Assembly: GCA_039931555.1 (NCBI GenBank)
Contig: JBDTRP010000154.1
Location: 1 to 64,000, forward strand
DNA length: 64,000 nt
Source: JAENVT01 sp039931555
Lineage (GTDB): Bacteria > Actinomycetota > Acidimicrobiia > Acidimicrobiales > Ilumatobacteraceae
Direction: 5' to 3'
How positions within the stretch are numbered: position 1 is the stretch's first letter; every line of letters starts with the position of its first letter. Under the pieces are notes generated by a model that had not been told where the DNA came from, did not search any database, and saw only the letters and a list, made by a program, of their open reading frames with translations. The position numbers and the translations under genes are program-made. Below, one piece after another: positions 7,680-15,812 of the stretch.

Positions 7680-9878
7680 ATGAGTGCGGCTGGTACGTAC
7701 CTCGAGCGCGCCGAGTTGCAGGTCGGCGCGGAACTGGTCGCCGTGCTGGAGAACGAGGCGCTCCCGGCAAGCGGTGTCGACCCCGAGCGGTTCTGGCTCG
7801 GACTATCGGCATTGATCCATGACCTGTCGCCGCGCAACACCGAACTGCTGTCGACCCGAGCGGCGCACCAGGCATCGATCGATGGCTGGCATCGCCAGCA
7901 CCCCGGTGTCGTTCACGACACGGCCGGTTACCGCGCGTTCCTCGAGGAGATCGGCTACCTGGTCCCCACCGGTCCTGCGTTCACCATTGACACCGACCGG
8001 GTGGACCCGGAGATCACCACCATCGCAGGGCCACAACTGGTCGTGCCGGTGACGAACGCGCGCTACGCGATCAACGCCGCCAACGCACGCTGGGGATCGC
8101 TCTACGACGCGTTGTACGGCACGGATTCGCTCGGCCACCTGCCACCGAGCGGTGCCTACGACTCGACCCGCGGCGCCCGCGTCATCGCGTGGGTTCGCGC
8201 CCTGCTCGACGAGGTCACGCCCCTGGTCACGTCGGATGGCGGGCGAGCCTCGCACGGCAACGCCACTGGCTACCGGGTGATCGACGGAACGTGCGCGGTC
8301 GCGCAGGCCGACGGGTCAACCGGCGTGCTCGCCCACCCAGTCGCCTTTGCCGGCTACACGGGCGAACCGGATGCGCCCAGGTCCATCCTGCTCGAGCATC
8401 ACGGGCTGGGGATCGAGATCATCATCGACCGAGGGCATTCCATCGGCTCGACGGACCCGGCGGGAATCGCCGACGTCGTGCTCGAGTCGGCCGTGACATC
8501 GATCATGGATTTCGAGGACTCGATCGCTGCTGTCGACAGTTCTGACAAGGCACTCGCCTATCACAACTGGCTCGGCCTGATCACCGGCACCCTCACCGAG
8601 CAGGTCACCAAGAACGGGCGAACGTTCACGCGTCGCCTCGCCGACGACCGGTCGTTCACGGCGCCCGACGGCTCGACCACCGTTCGTCGAGGGCGGTCAC
8701 TGATGCTGGTGCGCAACGTCGGTCACCTGATGACCACGCCCGCCGTGCTCGGCCGCGACGGGTCGCCGGTCTACGAAGGCTTGCTCGACGCGATGGTCAC
8801 TGTGCTGTGTGCGATGCCCGGGCTGCTGCCGGGTGCAAGCTCGACCAACTCCCGCACCGGCTCGATCTACGTGGTCAAGCCGAAGATGCACGGGCCCGAC
8901 GAGGTCGCCTTCACGGATCAGATCTTCACCTCGGTCGAGGACGTACTGGGATTGCAGCCGAACACGGTGAAGATCGGCATCATGGACGAGGAGCGCCGCA
9001 CGACGGTCAATCTCGCCGAGTGCATCCGGGCCGCCAGGACGCGCGTCGCGTTCATCAACACCGGCTTTCTCGATCGTACCGGCGACGAGATCCACACCTC
9101 GATGGCAGCCGGACCGATGGTTCGCAAGACCGACATGAAGTCGCAGCGCTGGATCCAGGCGTACGAGGATTGGAATGTCGACGTCGGTATCGGCTGCGGA
9201 TTGCCGGGGCATGCGCAGATCGGCAAGGGCATGTGGGCGGCGCCCGACCTGATGGCCGACATGCTGGCGCAGAAGGTGCAGCACCCGCTCGCCGGCGCGA
9301 ATTGCGCCTGGGTGCCGTCGCCGACGGCGGCCACGTTGCACGCAACCCACTATCACCGCGTCGATGTGCACGAGCGTCAGCTTGAACTGGCCCACGCCCT
9401 CTCGGCAGACGGGCCACGGGCAATCCTCGACGACCTGTTGCGCATTCCGTTGGCGCCGGTGACCGATTGGACTGCGGACGAGATCCAGGCAGAGCTCGAC
9501 AACAACGCGCAGGGCATCTTGGGGTACGTGGTGCGGTGGGTCGACCAGGGCGTGGGGTGCTCGAAGGTGCCCGACATCCGCGATGTCGCGTTGATGGAAG
9601 ACCGGGCAACATGTCGGATCTCGTCGCAGCACATTGCCAACTGGCTGCTTCACGGGATCGCGACGCACGACACCGTGATGGAGACGATGCGACGAATGGC
9701 TGCCGTCGTCGACCGCCAGAACGCCGATGATCCCGAGTACTCGCCGATGGCGCCCCGGTACGACGGAGCCGCGTTTCGGGCGGCATGCGACCTCGTGCTG
9801 TCGGGCGTCGAGCAACCATCTGGTTACACCGAGCCGATCCTGCACGCGCGACGGCTGGAGCGCAAAGTGCTCGGTTGA
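7680..9878 (+). CDS. glcB: Malate synthase G
   Basis: A 732-residue enzyme condensing glyoxylate with acetyl-CoA to malate in the glyoxylate bypass; the length is typical of the monomeric G isoform. Recognised conserved stretches include SIMDFEDSIAAVD, GSIYVVKPKMHGPDEVAF, the signature GIMDEERRTTVNLAEC, and GCGLPGHAQIGKGMWAAPD. No isocitrate lyase gene is nearby. The start ATG lies 10 bases after the LLM oxidoreductase stop, so the two may be cotranscribed; a functional link is not evident from sequence. Confidence 0.96.
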   Translation: MSAAGTYLERAELQVGAELVAVLENEALPASGVDPERFWLGLSALIHDLSPRNTELLSTRAAHQASIDGWHRQHPGVVHDTAGYRAFLEEIGYLVPTGPAFTIDTDRVDPEITTIAGPQLVVPVTNARYAINAANARWGSLYDALYGTDSLGHLPPSGAYDSTRGARVIAWVRALLDEVTPLVTSDGGRASHGNATGYRVIDGTCAVAQADGSTGVLAHPVAFAGYTGEPDAPRSILLEHHGLGIEIIIDRGHSIGSTDPAGIADVVLESAVTSIMDFEDSIAAVDSSDKALAYHNWLGLITGTLTEQVTKNGRTFTRRLADDRSFTAPDGSTTVRRGRSLMLVRNVGHLMTTPAVLGRDGSPVYEGLLDAMVTVLCAMPGLLPGASSTNSRTGSIYVVKPKMHGPDEVAFTDQIFTSVEDVLGLQPNTVKIGIMDEERRTTVNLAECIRAARTRVAFINTGFLDRTGDEIHTSMAAGPMVRKTDMKSQRWIQAYEDWNVDVGIGCGLPGHAQIGKGMWAAPDLMADMLAQKVQHPLAGANCAWVPSPTAATLHATHYHRVDVHERQLELAHALSADGPRAILDDLLRIPLAPVTDWTADEIQAELDNNAQGILGYVVRWVDQGVGCSKVPDIRDVALMEDRATCRISSQHIANWLLHGIATHDTVMETMRRMAAVVDRQNADDPEYSPMAPRYDGAAFRAACDLVLSGVEQPSGYTEPILHARRLERKVLG

Positions 9879-9945
9879 GACGAGCGACCGGCACGGCTCC
9901 CACACCGTTTGGGCGGCCCGGGCGTGGGGTAGTTCTTCGTGAACG

Positions 9946-9952
9946 AAAGGAG
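9946..9952 (+). promoter_or_regulatory. Strong ribosome binding site for the GPGG small protein
   Basis: AAAGGAG followed by A ends 7-8 bases before the ATG at 9960. It is one of the best Shine-Dalgarno matches in the window and supports the reality of the 51-codon gene. Confidence 0.7.
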
Positions 9953-9959
9953 AACCACC

Positions 9960-10115
9960 ATGAAGGGAACCCTTCTCTGGCTGATCGCGGCGATACTTGT
10001 CGTCGTCGGAATCGTCCAACTGTTCCAGGGTCAGATCATCTTCGGCGTCGTACTGATCATCGCCGGATGCCTCGTCGGCCCCGGCGGATATTCCGTTTTC
10101 AACCGCAGTACCTGA
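9960..10115 (+). CDS. GPGG-motif small membrane protein
   Basis: A 51-residue protein starting MKGTLLWLIAAILVVVGIV, with two closely spaced hydrophobic segments, a short QLFQGQ turn and the C-terminal motif LVGPGGYSVF. It matches the small actinobacterial proteins named for the GPGG motif. A strong AAAGGAG site precedes the ATG. It probably lies in the membrane as a short hairpin; its role is unknown. It stands between malate synthase and the convergent stress-signalling cluster. Confidence 0.8.
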   Translation: MKGTLLWLIAAILVVVGIVQLFQGQIIFGVVLIIAGCLVGPGGYSVFNRST

Positions 10116-10124
10116 TCGACGGCG

Positions 10125-10430
10125 TCAGCCGTCGAGACGCAACTGCCCGCCGAGGCCACTGATCTCGACGAGGCGGGTGATGCCCGGCGTGGGGTTGGCG
10201 ATGACCAGATCGCCGCCCCCGTCGCGGGCCCTCGTGGCCGCTTCGATCAAGACACGGAGACCACTCGAGTCCATGAACGATACGCCTGCCATATCGATGG
10301 TGACCACGCCGGCCGGCAGCTCGGCCATCGCAGCTGCCAGCGTGGGCGCCGTGTGAGCATCGATCTCACCAGACACTTCCCAGCCGGTGGAACTGGCGGA
10401 AATCTCTAAGCGCGCACCCAGGTCGGACAT
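10125..10430 (-). CDS. STAS-domain anti-sigma factor antagonist
   Basis: A 101-residue single STAS domain. The phosphorylatable serine is in the classical FMDSSGLRVLIEA motif at about residues 52-64. In partner-switching systems the unphosphorylated antagonist sequesters the anti-sigma kinase and frees the sigma factor. It is the last of the minus-strand genes that also encode a SigB/F-type sigma factor, an anti-sigma kinase and a response regulator, so it is the likely RsbV equivalent. An 82-base gap separates it from the sigma gene. Confidence 0.92.
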   Translation of the reverse strand: MSDLGARLEISASSTGWEVSGEIDAHTAPTLAAAMAELPAGVVTIDMAGVSFMDSSGLRVLIEAATRARDGGGDLVIANPTPGITRLVEISGLGGQLRLDG

Positions 10431-10512
10431 GGCCTGAGACGGTACTCGGTGATGCCCCGAGCTGCCTACCCCGAAGTCCCACGATCACCCCATCGGGTGA
10501 CATATCGACCGG

Positions 10513-11172
10513 CTACTCCTCGGCGTCCATCCAGTCGCGCATCTTCTCGAAGGACGCACGCAGCAGGCGCGAGACCTGCATCTGCGAAACGCCCACTGTC
10601 ACGGCGATCTGCTCCTGGGACTGCTGTTCGTAGAATCGCAACCGCACGATCTCGCGTTCGCGCTCGGGCAACTGAACCAGCAAACGTTCGACCAAGTCCG
10701 CATCGGCGGCGTGTGCGTATCCCGTCTCCTCCGAGGCCAGCGCGTCGATCCGGTCCAATGGCGTCCCCGGGTCGCCATCGTTGCTGCCGGCCTGGAGCGT
10801 TCCGACGTGGTAGGCGGACGATGCGGCAAGCCCGCGCAGTACGTCATCGCGCTCGATCTCGAGGTGGGTGGCAATCTCGTCGACGGACGGCGACCGGCCT
10901 GACTTCTGGACCAGTTCATCTGTCGCACGGCGGACCATCAGGTGGAGGTCCTTGGCAGAGCGCGGCACCCGTACGACCCAGCTGTGGTCGCGGAAGTGTC
11001 GCTTCAGCTCGCCTTCGATGGTGCTGCCGGCAAACGCCGCAAACGGCACGCCGTAGTCGGGGTCGAATCGGTCGACTGCCTTCACCAGACCGAGCATCGC
11101 GACCTGGCGAAGATCATCGTCGCCGATGCCCGGCCGGCTGAATCGCTTGGCGATGTGCGCGGCGAGCCCCAT
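10513..11172 (-). CDS. SigB/SigF-type RNA polymerase sigma factor, N-terminus problematic
   Basis: A group 3 sigma factor of 219 residues from the first usable ATG. Region 2 contains DLRQVAMLGLVKAVDRFDP and GELKRHFRDHSWVVRVPRS, region 3 includes SVDEIATHLE, and region 4 has QLPEREREIVRLRFYEQQS and VGVSQMQVSRLLR. Family members normally begin about 20-30 residues earlier. Here clear sigma-like residues (RHRSIRNRLVERH) continue upstream in frame to about 11235, but no ATG, GTG or TTG is available before an in-frame TAG at 11284-11286. Beyond that TAG, a TTG at 11322 overlaps the anti-sigma stop as TTGA. The gene may be nonsense-mutated, use an unusual start, or be shortened. Confidence 0.9.
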   Translation of the reverse strand: MGLAAHIAKRFSRPGIGDDDLRQVAMLGLVKAVDRFDPDYGVPFAAFAGSTIEGELKRHFRDHSWVVRVPRSAKDLHLMVRRATDELVQKSGRSPSVDEIATHLEIERDDVLRGLAASSAYHVGTLQAGSNDGDPGTPLDRIDALASEETGYAHAADADLVERLLVQLPEREREIVRLRFYEQQSQEQIAVTVGVSQMQVSRLLRASFEKMRDWMDAEE

Positions 11173-11318
11173 GTGTCGCTCGACCAGGCGGTTGCGGATC
11201 GAACGGTGGCGCGTCGAAGCAAACTCGTGGAAGAGCTCGAGATCGTCGAGGTCGGATGCGCCGGGAGAGTCCGTGCCCTCACGCTACCCGGCGAGCAAAT
11301 CTGCCGATGGACCGGCCG

Positions 11319-11759
11319 TCAACCCGAACTGTGATGGTGCGACGTGGGTCGGAAGGTTGCGGTGACCACGACAGTGCCCGATGCGGGCTGCGCGATCTCG
11401 ACCTCGTCGGACAGCTTCCCCACGATCAACAGTCCTCGCCCGCTGACCGCGGTTGCGGTCTCGGGGCCCCACGCCTCGCGCAGTGGGGGCCCGCGCTCAC
11501 TCCTGCTGATGACCTGCACCACGACGGAACGATCGGTGCCCACGTGGACAACGAGCCCGTACCGCCGTCCCGGCGAAGCTTGGATCGCATTCGTGGCCAG
11601 TTCACTGACGACGAGCTGGGCGCGCGCCTCGAGATCGGAGTCGACGATCGAGGACCGGAGGGAGGCCACCACATCGCTGCGAACCTCGTGCAATGTGCTC
11701 GAGTTCCCCGCGTATTCACGCTCGAGCACGACGATACCGCGAGGCTCTTGCGTACTCAC
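11319..11759 (-). CDS. Anti-sigma factor, RsbW/SpoIIAB-like ATP-binding kinase
   Basis: A 146-residue GHKL/HATPase-fold protein. The N-box is intact in SELATNAIQASPG, and a G-box is visible as GRGLLIVGKLSDEV. Such proteins bind their sigma factor and phosphorylate the serine of a STAS antagonist. It lies directly upstream of the sigma gene, and its stop overlaps a TTG in the sigma frame, the arrangement of coupled anti-sigma/sigma pairs. The likely partners are the products at 10513 and 10125; this is inferred from context. Confidence 0.88.
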   Translation of the reverse strand: MSTQEPRGIVVLEREYAGNSSTLHEVRSDVVASLRSSIVDSDLEARAQLVVSELATNAIQASPGRRYGLVVHVGTDRSVVVQVISRSERGPPLREAWGPETATAVSGRGLLIVGKLSDEVEIAQPASGTVVVTATFRPTSHHHSSG

Positions 11760-11765
11760 GAGACG

Positions 11766-12407
11766 TCAGCTTCCTCGTTGGACGTCGCGCGCAGCAGGAG
11801 GAGTGACGTGATGGATCGCGGCCTTCAGAGCGGCCTGCGCGCGATTCTTGACACCGAGCTTCGTGTACAACCGTCGGACGTAGGTCTTGATGGTGTCGAT
11901 CGACAAGAAGAGCTCGGACGCGATCTCGCCGTTCGTCATACCCAGCGCGATGAGCGCGAGCACTTCATGCTCGCGCGTCGACAGCTGGTCCGGCTCGCGA
12001 GCGCGGCGACCACGTCGTACGTTCTCGAGCCCGATTCGCTCGCCGCCCGCCACGCGCTCGATCACGTCGACCAACGCCGCACCCTCCTGCGACTTGAGTG
12101 CGACGCCGGAGACACCAGCGTCGGCAGCGAGGGTGAGGAAGGCGGGCGCCGCATCCCAGGTGTACAGCAGGACATGGTCGACGAATCCCTCGTGGACCAT
12201 CGTCCGCGCTCGGTCGATCGCGTGTCGTCTGCCTGCGAACGTGTCGAACAACGCAACGTCGGCACGACGCCGCGGCTCGTCGCCGGCGTTCATCTCCACC
12301 ACGCAGACGCGATCCGAATATGGTGACAGCATGGCCGAAAGGCCCTGCACGATGATCTCGTAGTCGTTCACGAGCGCAACCGAGATCGGTCTCGCGTCGG
12401 TGGACAT
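11766..12407 (-). CDS. LuxR-family response regulator
   Basis: 213 residues starting MSTDARPISVALVNDYE. The N-terminal ~120 residues have a receiver-like fold, and the C-terminus has a complete LuxR helix-turn-helix (LSTREHEVLALIALGMTNGE, then IDTIKTYVRRLYTKLGV). The receiver is atypical: where the phospho-acceptor is expected the sequence reads ADVALFDTFAG, with Asp present, and no partner histidine kinase is adjacent. It ends 6 bases before the anti-sigma gene and probably shares its transcript. The divergent gene starts at 12514, so the 106-base gap carries both promoters. Confidence 0.88.
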   Translation of the reverse strand: MSTDARPISVALVNDYEIIVQGLSAMLSPYSDRVCVVEMNAGDEPRRRADVALFDTFAGRRHAIDRARTMVHEGFVDHVLLYTWDAAPAFLTLAADAGVSGVALKSQEGAALVDVIERVAGGERIGLENVRRGRRAREPDQLSTREHEVLALIALGMTNGEIASELFLSIDTIKTYVRRLYTKLGVKNRAQAALKAAIHHVTPPAARDVQRGS

Positions 12408-12513
12408 GACCAGGGCATACCCGGGCCGCCGGCGAGCCAAACGGCAGTTGCGGATCTTGGCGTCATCGCCCCACCACCGCCGGGAGCCCTGGCGAGGGAT
12501 AGCGTTCAAGACA

Positions 12514-12897
12514 ATGACCGCCGAAACCGTGCCGACCTCCGTCGATGACGATCACTTCGAGGTGATCGTGCCGTTGCGCACCAGATACGCCTCGACCATT
12601 CGGATGATCGCTGGGTCACTGGGCGCCGAGGCCGGATTCACCGTCGATGAGATCGACGATCTGCGATTGGCGCTCGATGAAGTGTTCTCGATGCTCGCCG
12701 AGCGGCATGTCGGCCAGCGGGTACGCACCACCTTTCGCCTCGACGGCACCCAACTGATTGCTGCCCTCACGCTCGAAGCCGGTCCGGTCGACGTCGAACC
12801 CGACGAGCTTGCCGCCAACATCTTGCGCTCCGTGGTCGATCACTACGCCTTCACCAGCGAGGGCGTCACCCTGTCAAAGCGGGCCTCCGAGATCTGA
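12514..12897 (+). CDS. Degenerate RsbW-like anti-sigma regulatory protein
   Basis: 127 residues with the outline of an anti-sigma HATPase: a central helix reading IDDLRLALDEVFSML and a C-terminal strand ending GVTLSKRA. The asparagine of the N-box (normally E-x-x-x-N) is absent and no glycine-rich ATP-lid motif is seen, so kinase activity is unlikely. It may bind partners without phosphorylating them. The ATG at 12514 is chosen because the frame upstream overlaps the divergent regulator. It belongs to the stress-signalling block by position. The family assignment is moderately sure. Confidence 0.75.
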   Translation: MTAETVPTSVDDDHFEVIVPLRTRYASTIRMIAGSLGAEAGFTVDEIDDLRLALDEVFSMLAERHVGQRVRTTFRLDGTQLIAALTLEAGPVDVEPDELAANILRSVVDHYAFTSEGVTLSKRASEI

Positions 12898-12921
12898 CGA
12901 AGCACGAATGCCCATCGCGGC

Positions 12922-12947
12922 GATTGATTCGCGACGAAACGGGGTAC
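12922..12947 (+). promoter_or_regulatory. Candidate SigB-type promoter upstream of the gene at 13018
   Basis: GATT at 12922-12925, 16 bases, then GGGTAC at 12942-12947 fits the GNNT-N14-16-GGGTAC/T pattern of Streptomyces SigB-type promoters. It lies in the gap before a small membrane protein, inside the cluster that encodes such a sigma factor. The motif is short enough to occur by chance. Confidence 0.4.
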
Positions 12948-12962
12948 TACATCGGCTCCTGA

Positions 12963-12995
12963 GCTGCCGCGTTGGCCAGATACCCGCGCGGCAGC
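12963..12995 (+). terminator. GC-rich hairpin between genes
   Basis: GCTGCCGCG pairs perfectly with CGCGGCAGC across a 15-base loop. There is no T-tract. It could end transcripts of the gene ending at 12897 or lie in the leader of the next gene. Confidence 0.4.
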
Positions 12996-13017
12996 AACAG
13001 ATCGAAAGCGAGCAGAG

Positions 13018-13254
13018 ATGTCGAATGCCCTGAAAACCATGGTCGAGTCCGGTGCAAGCACGCTGTCGGATCTCGTGGACGAAGCCCGTTCCCGGATCGA
13101 GGAGCTGCCGCCGATCGCCGGACCCCGTCGCCGGAAGGCCCGCAAGCAGTTCTCGTCGATCGCCCTGGTTGTGCTGATCGCACTCGCCATCGTGGTCGTC
13201 ACGAAGCGCAATCATCGGCAGTCCAAGGAGCAGACGGTCGACCGTGTGAAGTGA
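13018..13254 (+). CDS. Small single-pass membrane protein, function unknown
   Basis: 78 residues: a polar N-terminal half (MSNALKTMVESGASTLSDLV), a basic patch GPRRRKARKQ, one hydrophobic helix SSIALVVLIALAIVVV, and a short basic tail. The arrangement suggests a cytoplasmic N-terminus anchored by one helix. A candidate SigB-type promoter lies about 70 bases upstream, so it may be a stress-regulated envelope protein; this is inference. It ends 17 bases before the convergent phosphatase gene. Confidence 0.7.
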   Translation: MSNALKTMVESGASTLSDLVDEARSRIEELPPIAGPRRRKARKQFSSIALVVLIALAIVVVTKRNHRQSKEQTVDRVK

Positions 13255-13271
13255 TCGTCGAGTGGGCGCGG

Positions 13272-15758
13272 TCAGTTGCGCCGGATCACCAGCAGGGCGA
13301 TGTCGTCATCGGGCTCGTTGCCGTCGGTCAGACGCTCGAGGAGCGAGGCGCACATCTCTGACGGCGAGAGATGTCTCGCCTCATCGACCGCGCCGAGCAG
13401 ACGCCTCAACCCATCGTCGATCGTCTCACACCGACGTTCGACGAGGCCGTCGGTGAACATCACCACAACGTCTCCCGACCCGAACGAAAAATCGGCCGTC
13501 AGGTTGCGGTGCTCGGGAACGTTGAAGCCCAGCAGCGGACGACGACCGCTCTCCAACAGCTCGCTCGGACCACGTGCAGGCACGCGCACCACAGGGACGT
13601 GTCCGGCACTGACGTACCGGGCGTGTCCATCCGGGTCGAAGAGCACGTAGGCGACCGACGCACCGATGGTGTCGGCGCCCTGTACCGCGAACAGGTCGAC
13701 GGCGGCAATCGCGTGGTTCGGTTCGGGATCGTTGGCGACGGCTGTGGCGATCGACGCGCGGAGCTGACCCATCGCTGCCGCAGCGACAAGGCCGTGACCA
13801 ACCGCGTCGCCCACGACAGCCGCGATCCGACCGCTTCCGGCGTCGAGCACCTGGTACCAGTCACCACCGATTGCCATGCCCGTCGCCGGTCGGTAACCGG
13901 CAGCCACGTCGATCCAATCCGGCGTCCTCGGCAGCGCCGGCATGAGCCTGCGCTGAAACGTGAGCGCGATGTCGCGGTCCCGCTCGTAGAGCGAGGCACG
14001 CTCCAGAGCACCGGCACAGCGCGAGCCCAAGGTGACCAACATGGAGAGCTCTTCCGATGTGAACTCGCGATGTTCTACAAACGTGAAGACCAACGAGCCC
14101 GTGATCCGGTTCAAGATCCGAAGGGGCACACCGAGCGCTGCACCAATGGCCGGGTTGGAGGGGAACTGCGTGACGATCACGACCGAGCCGGCGTCGATCG
14201 CACGCCCTGCAACATCGACGAACACATCTCGATCGGCGACGTTGGCGCCGCCTGACGCGTCCTTCACCGTCAACTCTCCATCGTCGGCGACGAGCAACAG
14301 CGCTGCACCGTCCGCGCCGATTCCGGCAGCGCCGTGCGTCAGTACCTCCTGACCGACCCTCGTCGTCGTCGCTGCTGATGCGATCCGACCGCTGACGTGC
14401 TGCAGGGTGTCAAGCGCGGCGCGGCTGCGAGTCTGGCGATCGAACAGGACCGCGCTGTTCAACGCCGCGCCGAGCCGGCCGGCCAACTCGTCGATCAGTT
14501 CGATCTCGGCAGCATCGAACGCCGGGGAGCCATCACCGCGGATGAGCTGCATCGCACCCAGCGTTCCCAGTGCCCCGATCACGGGTACCGTGACCACTGC
14601 GCTCAGCCCGACCTCTCGGAGCACATCGCCACCCGGCAGCGAGAACACAACAGGGTCGACGTGTGGGATCACCTCACGACGGCCGGTGCGGATGACCTTC
14701 GCTGCACCAAATCGAGCGTCAGGATCGTAGGGATGGTCACGCTGCACCTGCTCGGCCCACTTGACCTTCGCTGGATCGCGGTGTGCGACCGTGATGAATG
14801 GCCGATCACGTCGCCGATCGATGGCGATCACGATCGAGCACCACTCGGCGAGCTCCGGTACGACCGACTCGGTGACGCGTTGCACGATCTCGGCTGCATC
14901 GAACGAGTAGGCGAGAACGTCGTTCACCTTGGCGAGGTACTCCATGCGTTCGCGCTGGCGTCGTTCGAGCTCGAGCAACCTCGTTCGTTCCTCGACTTCG
15001 CGATGCCGTTCGTCGACGTCGATCGTCAGCCCGAACGCGCCGATCGCTTCGCCGTCATGGTCGGCGACGATCACATCGCCGATCCCTTCGATCCAGTGGG
15101 TGCTCCCATCGGCCCACAGGCATCGATGATCGAACCGAAACGGTCTGCCGGTGGCAATACCGGCGGCAACTGCTTCTTGCACCATGGTGCGATCGCGCTC
15201 GTCGACGAAGTCGATCCAGGCCTCGAAAGTCCCTCCGAACTCGCTCGGCTCCACACCGAACAGCATCGCGGTGTGCGCATCCCATGTCACGGCGCCGCTG
15301 CGCCGATCCCACGACCATTCCCCCATCCGCCCGGTTGCCAACGCAGCCTTGAGACGATCTGCGCGCTGCATGATCGGAAGCGACTCGGCCAGCGCCCTAT
15401 CGTGGGCCTCGCGGGTCCTCGCGATCCACACAGCAAGCGCGCCGCCGATCACGGTCGAAGCCACACCAACCCAGTGGCGTGGTGATCCACCGATGCTGTC
15501 TGGCCATCCGAGGGCGACGGCGCCGACCGCAGCAATCACCGCGACGGCGAAGGTGTCCCTGGCAACTCCGCCGGGGCAGGTGATGAGCGGCACGAGCACC
15601 AGCAACGGAATCAGCACCAGCGAACTGAAGGTCAGATCGATGACCGCGATCGCTACAAATGCGGCCAGGCCGGCCAACACGTACGAGAGCCGATCGTCCC
15701 GGTCACGACCCCCTTCGCGCAGCACGTTGCAATACTGGCAAGGCGACGACCATTCCAC
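13272..15758 (-). CDS. Membrane PAS/GAF sensor with SpoIIE-type PP2C phosphatase domain
   Basis: About 828 residues. After a short N-terminus come several hydrophobic helices (YVLAGLAAFVAIAVIDLTF onward), a PAS domain (~130-260, with GEWSWDRRSGAVTWD), two GAF-like domains (~275-590) and a C-terminal PP2C/SpoIIE domain (~610-828) with GGDWYQVLD, VVGDAVGHGLVAAAAMG, VVMFTDGLVERR and the final DDIALLV. Such RsbU/RsbP-like phosphatases dephosphorylate STAS antagonists and switch on the sigma factor. The antagonist at 10125 is the natural target. GTG at 15758 is the preferred start; GTG at 15725 or 15689 is possible. It is divergent from the GGDEF-EAL gene. Confidence 0.88.
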   Translation of the reverse strand: MEWSSPCQYCNVLREGGRDRDDRLSYVLAGLAAFVAIAVIDLTFSSLVLIPLLVLVPLITCPGGVARDTFAVAVIAAVGAVALGWPDSIGGSPRHWVGVASTVIGGALAVWIARTREAHDRALAESLPIMQRADRLKAALATGRMGEWSWDRRSGAVTWDAHTAMLFGVEPSEFGGTFEAWIDFVDERDRTMVQEAVAAGIATGRPFRFDHRCLWADGSTHWIEGIGDVIVADHDGEAIGAFGLTIDVDERHREVEERTRLLELERRQRERMEYLAKVNDVLAYSFDAAEIVQRVTESVVPELAEWCSIVIAIDRRRDRPFITVAHRDPAKVKWAEQVQRDHPYDPDARFGAAKVIRTGRREVIPHVDPVVFSLPGGDVLREVGLSAVVTVPVIGALGTLGAMQLIRGDGSPAFDAAEIELIDELAGRLGAALNSAVLFDRQTRSRAALDTLQHVSGRIASAATTTRVGQEVLTHGAAGIGADGAALLLVADDGELTVKDASGGANVADRDVFVDVAGRAIDAGSVVIVTQFPSNPAIGAALGVPLRILNRITGSLVFTFVEHREFTSEELSMLVTLGSRCAGALERASLYERDRDIALTFQRRLMPALPRTPDWIDVAAGYRPATGMAIGGDWYQVLDAGSGRIAAVVGDAVGHGLVAAAAMGQLRASIATAVANDPEPNHAIAAVDLFAVQGADTIGASVAYVLFDPDGHARYVSAGHVPVVRVPARGPSELLESGRRPLLGFNVPEHRNLTADFSFGSGDVVVMFTDGLVERRCETIDDGLRRLLGAVDEARHLSPSEMCASLLERLTDGNEPDDDIALLVIRRN

Positions 15759-15812
15759 AACAAACGGGCCCTGTGACCCTGACGAAGCCGCCGGACGGCC
15801 CTGCACACTGAG

